In this document: one piece after another, positions 60,092 through 64,000 of the stretch
Layout: the number at the start of each line of letters is the position of its first letter
Position numbering within the stretch: position 1 is the stretch's first letter
Origin: Mycolicibacterium frederiksbergense
GTDB lineage: Bacteria > Actinomycetota > Actinomycetes > Mycobacteriales > Mycobacteriaceae
NCBI RefSeq assembly: GCF_029893345.1
Contig: NZ_JARXVE010000002.1
Location: forward strand, 806,001-870,000
DNA length: 64,000 nt
Direction of reading: 5' to 3'
Notes under the pieces: model-generated
What the model saw: only the letters and a program-made list of their open reading frames with translations
What the model was told of the DNA's origin: nothing
Database searches by the model: none
Made by a program: the position numbers and the translations under genes

Positions 60092-60535
60092 ATGAGCGCG
60101 TATCGAACCGTGGTGGTCGGCACGGACGGATCTGATTCGTCGCTGCGTGCAGTCGACCGCGCCGGTCAGATTGCGGCCGGCTCGAATGCCAAGTTGATCG
60201 TGGCAACCGCGTACTTCCCGCAGAGCGAAGATCAGCGCGCCGCTGATGTGCTCAAGGACGAGGGCTACAAGATGGCCGGCAACGCGCCGATCTACGCCAT
60301 CCTGCGTGAGGCGACCGACCGCGCGAAGGCCGCCGGCGCCACCGATATCGAGGAGCGGCCGATCATCGGCGCTCCGGTCGACGCGCTCGTCGAACTGGCC
60401 GAGGACGTCCAGGCGGACCTGCTGGTGGTCGGCAACGTCGGCCTGAGCACCATCGCCGGCCGATTGCTGGGCTCGGTCCCCGCGAACGTGGCACGCCGGT
60501 CCAAGACCGACGTGCTCATCGTCCACACCAGCTGA
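60092..60535 (+). CDS. Universal stress protein, Rv1636 type
   Basis: 147 residues, single-domain USP. VVVGTDGSDSSLRAVDRAG at the N-terminus and the nucleotide-binding GNVGLSTIAGRLLGSVPANV near 112 (GxxGx9GS) are complete, so it should bind ATP or, as reported for Rv1636, cAMP. ATG 60092 follows GGGAGGG. It is divergent from the glycosyltransferase gene and convergent with the MBL gene. Confidence 0.94.
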   Translation: MSAYRTVVVGTDGSDSSLRAVDRAGQIAAGSNAKLIVATAYFPQSEDQRAADVLKDEGYKMAGNAPIYAILREATDRAKAAGATDIEERPIIGAPVDALVELAEDVQADLLVVGNVGLSTIAGRLLGSVPANVARRSKTDVLIVHTS

Positions 60536-60554
60536 GCCTGCTCCAGCTGACCGA

Positions 60555-61226
60555 CTACCACCCGCGCTCGCGCCACTCCCCGAGATGGGGGCGTTCGGCG
60601 CCGAGCGTGGTGTCATCGCCATGGCCCGGGTACACCACGGTGCGGTCGTCGTAGACGTTGAACACCTTGGCGTTCACATCACCCAGTAGTCGCTCGAAGT
60701 CGCCTGGCTGCCAGGTCTTGCCGACGCCGCCGGGGAAGAGGCAGTCGCCGGTGAACAGGTGCGTCACGCCGTCGGGTGACTGCAGCGCGAGTGCGACCGA
60801 GCCGGGGGTGTGCCCGCGCAGGTGGATCACGTCGAAGCTGAGGTCACCGATCCGGACGGTGTCCCCGTCGGCCAGGATGCGATCCGGGGTGACCGGTAGC
60901 GGTTCGGCGTCGAGTTGATGCGCGGCCGTCGGCGCTCCGGTGACTTCTGCCACAGTCGCCAGGGCCTGCCAGTGGTCGAAATGCTGGTGGCTGGTGACGA
61001 TCAGGGACAGTTTGGGCACCTGTGTTTTGATCAGCTCCAGCAGCACCGGGGCGTCGTTGGCGGCGTCGATGAGCAGTGTTTCGCCGGTTGACGTGCAGGT
61101 CACCAGGTAGGCGTTGTTGTCCATCGGACCCACCGACACTTTGATGATCGTGGCACCGGGCAGCGTGCGCCGGGCGGCGGTCCCCGGATCTACGTGGCCG
61201 GTGTAGCTGTCGTCGATGACTGTCAT
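60555..61226 (-). CDS. Metallo-beta-lactamase-fold hydrolase, Rv1637c type
   Basis: 223 residues. TSHQHFDHWQA near 90 is the HxHxDH zinc motif; HLRGHTPGSVAL near 147 and FTGDCLFPGGVG near 170 (the bridging Asp) follow, with the last His in VYPGHGDDTTLG near 207. It is of the glyoxalase II-like group. Position beside Rv1636 and uvrA matches Rv1637c. The frame is open upstream, but MTVIDDSYTGHVDPG is the start of similarity. It is divergent from uvrA. Confidence 0.92.
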   Translation of the reverse strand: MTVIDDSYTGHVDPGTAARRTLPGATIIKVSVGPMDNNAYLVTCTSTGETLLIDAANDAPVLLELIKTQVPKLSLIVTSHQHFDHWQALATVAEVTGAPTAAHQLDAEPLPVTPDRILADGDTVRIGDLSFDVIHLRGHTPGSVALALQSPDGVTHLFTGDCLFPGGVGKTWQPGDFERLLGDVNAKVFNVYDDRTVVYPGHGDDTTLGAERPHLGEWRERGW

Positions 61227-61299
61227 AGCGCCACCGTATCGGGCTTGTCGGTGCCCGCACATAGCATGGGTTTGAAGTATGTCGTGGGAAAGGAAACGC

Positions 61300-64000
61300 G
61301 TGGCCGACCGCCTGATAGTCAAGGGTGCCCGCGAGCACAATCTGCGAGGAGTCGACCTCGATCTGCCGCGTGATGCGCTGATCGTGTTCACCGGCCTGTC
61401 CGGTTCCGGCAAGTCCTCGCTGGCTTTCGACACCATCTTCGCCGAGGGCCAGCGGCGCTATGTCGAATCGCTGTCGGCCTACGCCCGGCAGTTCCTCGGC
61501 CAGATGGACAAGCCCGATGTCGACTTCATCGAGGGCCTGTCGCCGGCGGTGTCGATCGACCAGAAGTCGACCAACCGCAACCCGCGGTCGACCGTGGGCA
61601 CCATCACCGAGGTGTACGACTACCTGCGCCTGCTGTACGCGCGCGCCGGAACGCCGCACTGCCCGGTCTGTGGTGAGCGCATCGCCCGGCAGACCCCGCA
61701 GCAGATCGTGGACCAGGTGCTGGCCATGGACGAGGGGCTGCGATTCCAGGTGCTGGCCCCGGTGGTGCGCACCCGCAAGGGTGAGTTCGTCGACCTCTTC
61801 GAGAAGCTCAACACTCAGGGCTACAGCCGGGTGCGGGTGGACGGCGTGGTGCATCCGCTGACCGACCCGCCCAAGCTCAAGAAGCAGGAAAAGCACGATA
61901 TCGAGGTGGTGGTCGACCGGTTGATGGTCAAGGCCAGCGCCAAACAGCGGCTCACCGACTCGGTGGAGACCGCGCTGAACCTGGCCGATGGCATCGTGGT
62001 GCTCGAGTTCGTCGATCGCGAGGAGAACCATCCGCACCGCGAACAACGCTTCTCCGAGAAACTGGCCTGCCCCAATGGCCACCCGCTGGCGGTCGACGAC
62101 CTGGAACCCCGGTCGTTCTCGTTCAACTCGCCCTACGGCGCCTGCCCGGAGTGCACGGGCCTGGGCATCCGCAAGGAGGTCGACCCCGAGCTGGTGGTGC
62201 CCGACCCGGAGTTGACCCTGGCCGGCGGTGCCATCGCGCCGTGGGCGGTGGGGCAGAGCGCCGAGTACTTCACCCGGATGCTGTCCGGGCTCGGCGATGC
62301 AATGGGCTTCGACATCGACACCCCGTGGAAGAAGCTGCCGGCCAAGGCGCGCAAGGCGATTCTGGAAGGCTCTGATCACCAGGTTCACGTCCGGTACAAG
62401 AACCGTTACGGCCGCACCCGGTCCTACTACGCGGACTTCGAAGGTGTGATGGCCTTCCTGCAGCGGCGCATGGAACAGACCGACTCGGAGCAGATGAAGG
62501 AACGCTACGAGGGCTTCATGCGCGACATCCCGTGCCCGGAGTGCAACGGCACCCGGCTCAAGCCGGAGATCTTGGCCGTGACCATGGCGGCCGGAGAATT
62601 CGGCGAGAAGTCCATCGCCCAGGTCGCCGAGCTGTCCATCGCGGACTGCGCCGAGTTCCTCAATGCCCTGACGCTGGGGGTGCGCGAGCAGGCGATCGCC
62701 GGGCAGGTGCTCAAGGAGATCCAATCCCGGCTCGGGTTCCTGCTCGACGTCGGCCTGGACTACCTGTCCCTGTCGCGGGCGGCGGCAACCCTGTCCGGCG
62801 GTGAGGCGCAACGGATCCGGTTGGCCACCCAGATCGGCTCCGGGTTGGTCGGCGTGCTGTATGTGCTCGACGAGCCCTCCATCGGCCTGCATCAGCGCGA
62901 CAACCGACGGCTGATCGACACCCTGGTGCGGCTGCGCAACCTGGGCAACACCCTGATCGTCGTCGAACACGACCTGGACACCATCGCGCACGCCGACTGG
63001 GTGGTCGACATCGGTCCGGCCGCCGGCGAGCACGGCGGCCAGATCGTGCACAGTGGCACGTATCAGGATCTGTTGCTCAACCCCGAATCCCTCACCGGTG
63101 CTTACCTTTCCGGTAAGGAGAGCATCGAGGTGCCGGGCATTCGGCGGTCCGCCGACAAGCGTCGCCAGATCACCGTGGTCGGGGCGCGGGAGAACAACCT
63201 CAAAGAGATCGACGTCGCGTTCCCGCTCGGCGTGCTCACCTCGGTGACCGGGGTCTCCGGCTCGGGCAAGTCGACTCTGGTCAACGACATCCTGGCCACG
63301 GTGATGGCCAACAAACTCAACGGTGCCCGGCAGGTGCCCGGTCGGCACACCCGGGTCAACGGACTGGACCAGCTCGACAAGCTGGTCCGCGTCGACCAGT
63401 CACCGATCGGCCGCACGCCACGGTCCAATCCGGCCACCTACACCGGGGTGTTCGACAAGATCCGGTCACTGTTCGCCGCCACCACCGAGGCCAAGGTGCG
63501 TGGCTATCAGCCCGGGCGGTTCTCGTTCAACGTCAAGGGCGGCCGGTGTGAGGCCTGTTCCGGTGACGGCACCATCAAGATCGAGATGAACTTCCTGCCC
63601 GACGTGTATGTGCCGTGCGAGGTGTGCCAGGGCGCCCGGTACAACCGGGAAACCCTCGAGGTGCACTACAAGCACAAGACCATCGCCGAGGTGCTGGACA
63701 TGTCGATCGAGGATGCCACCGAGTTCTTCGAGCCGATCAGCTCGATCCACCGGTACCTCAAGACCCTCGTCGACGTCGGCCTAGGTTACGTGCGGCTGGG
63801 GCAGCCCGCTCCGACGCTGTCCGGCGGTGAGGCCCAACGGGTGAAACTGGCCGCCGAACTGCAGAAGCGGTCCACCGGGCGCACCGTCTACATCCTCGAC
63901 GAGCCCACCACCGGCCTGCACTTCGAAGACATCCGCAAGTTGCTCAAGGTGATCAACGGCCTTGTCGACAAAGGCAATACGGTCATCGTCATCGAGCACA
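61300..64000 (+). CDS. uvrA: Excinuclease ABC subunit A (3' end outside window)
   Basis: 900 codons are visible. The first Walker A is [17 protein letters not shown] near 31, with the zinc motif CPVCGERI near 120. CPNGHPL and [13 protein letters not shown] mark the insertion region near 250-285, and the ABC signature is [18 protein letters not shown] near 500. The second half has Walker [13 protein letters not shown] near 650, the zinc finger [11 protein letters not shown] and [10 protein letters not shown] near 750, and signature [15 protein letters not shown] near 840. GTG 61300 follows GGAAAGGA; an in-frame ATG at 61279 is less likely because the family begins MADRLIVKG. It works with uvrB in nucleotide excision repair. 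Confidence 0.97.
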   Translation, partial: MADRLIVKGAREHNLRGVDLDLPRDALIVFTGLSGSGKSSLAFDTIFAEGQRRYVESLSAYARQFLGQMDKPDVDFIEGLSPAVSIDQKSTNRNPRSTVGTITEVYDYLRLLYARAGTPHCPVCGERIARQTPQQIVDQVLAMDEGLRFQVLAPVVRTRKGEFVDLFEKLNTQGYSRVRVDGVVHPLTDPPKLKKQEKHDIEVVVDRLMVKASAKQRLTDSVETALNLADGIVVLEFVDREENHPHREQRFSEKLACPNGHPLAVDDLEPRSFSFNSPYGACPECTGLGIRKEVDPELVVPDPELTLAGGAIAPWAVGQSAEYFTRMLSGLGDAMGFDIDTPWKKLPAKARKAILEGSDHQVHVRYKNRYGRTRSYYADFEGVMAFLQRRMEQTDSEQMKERYEGFMRDIPCPECNGTRLKPEILAVTMAAGEFGEKSIAQVAELSIADCAEFLNALTLGVREQAIAGQVLKEIQSRLGFLLDVGLDYLSLSRAAATLSGGEAQRIRLATQIGSGLVGVLYVLDEPSIGLHQRDNRRLIDTLVRLRNLGNTLIVVEHDLDTIAHADWVVDIGPAAGEHGGQIVHSGTYQDLLLNPESLTGAYLSGKESIEVPGIRRSADKRRQITVVGARENNLKEIDVAFPLGVLTSVTGVSGSGKSTLVNDILATVMANKLNGARQVPGRHTRVNGLDQLDKLVRVDQSPIGRTPRSNPATYTGVFDKIRSLFAATTEAKVRGYQPGRFSFNVKGGRCEACSGDGTIKIEMNFLPDVYVPCEVCQGARYNRETLEVHYKHKTIAEVLDMSIEDATEFFEPISSIHRYLKTLVDVGLGYVRLGQPAPTLSGGEAQRVKLAAELQKRSTGRTVYILDEPTTGLHFEDIRKLLKVINGLVDKGNTVIVIEH

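Noticed and set aside
60844..63348. An 834-codon minus-strand open frame across uvrA and the 5' part of the Rv1637c-like gene.
   Set aside because: It is the mirror of the uvrA coding frame and has no domain or ribosome binding site.

Overview
The window is high-GC actinobacterial DNA and almost certainly comes from a fast-growing, environmental Mycobacterium (Mycolicibacterium-like). Conserved genes place it: lnt and ppm1 as two separate genes (they are fused as Rv2051c in M. tuberculosis), rbpA, a thiolase/DUF35 pair like Rv1627c-Rv1628c, polA, rpsA, a coaE-GrpB fusion, a DUF402 gene like Rv1632c, uvrB, an MFS efflux gene like Rv1634, a GT-C glycosyltransferase at the Rv1635c position, the universal stress protein Rv1636, the metallo-hydrolase Rv1637c and the start of uvrA. 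All ortholog statements rest on recalled family sequences and gene order; no search was run.

Accessory blocks are inserted between these core genes. (1) 1989-16877 is an amine catabolic region: a GntR regulator, a gamma-glutamyl-amide hydrolase, aldehyde dehydrogenase, iron-type alcohol dehydrogenase, Baeyer-Villiger-type monooxygenase, glutamine-synthetase-like ligase and amino acid/amine permease in one co-directional run, followed by a lipoprotein, a carboxylesterase, a copper amine oxidase and a kinase/CrtC-like fusion. Ligase, alcohol dehydrogenase, aldehyde dehydrogenase and hydrolase together fit degradation of an amino alcohol through a gamma-glutamylated intermediate. (2) 19338-26153 holds a TetR-linked flavin hydroxylase with a perfect 18-bp operator, a decayed substrate-binding protein gene, a flavin monooxygenase/hydrolase pair divergent from a LysR regulator, and a lower-GC membrane gene next to a gene remnant. 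(3) 33642-47098 holds a nine-gene minus-strand operon, mostly joined by 4-bp start/stop overlaps: SDR, DUF1116, SDR, an unrecognised cysteine-rich protein, two glutamine-synthetase-like ligases, hydrolase, SDR and flavin monooxygenase. It is flanked by a GntR regulator, an APC permease and a divergent glutaminase. (4) Smaller insertions lie around uvrB and tRNA-Cys.

Blocks 1 and 3 appear to be linked in regulation. A GGTCTAAA-type element, including an exact 11-mer present twice, sits in front of the hydrolase gene of block 1 and the flavin monooxygenase, permease and glutaminase genes of block 3. It contains the GGTC/GACC half-site known for FadR-type GntR regulators, and each block encodes one such regulator. 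The least explained part of the window is the block 3 operon with its cysteine-rich protein and its DUF1116 protein lacking known partners.
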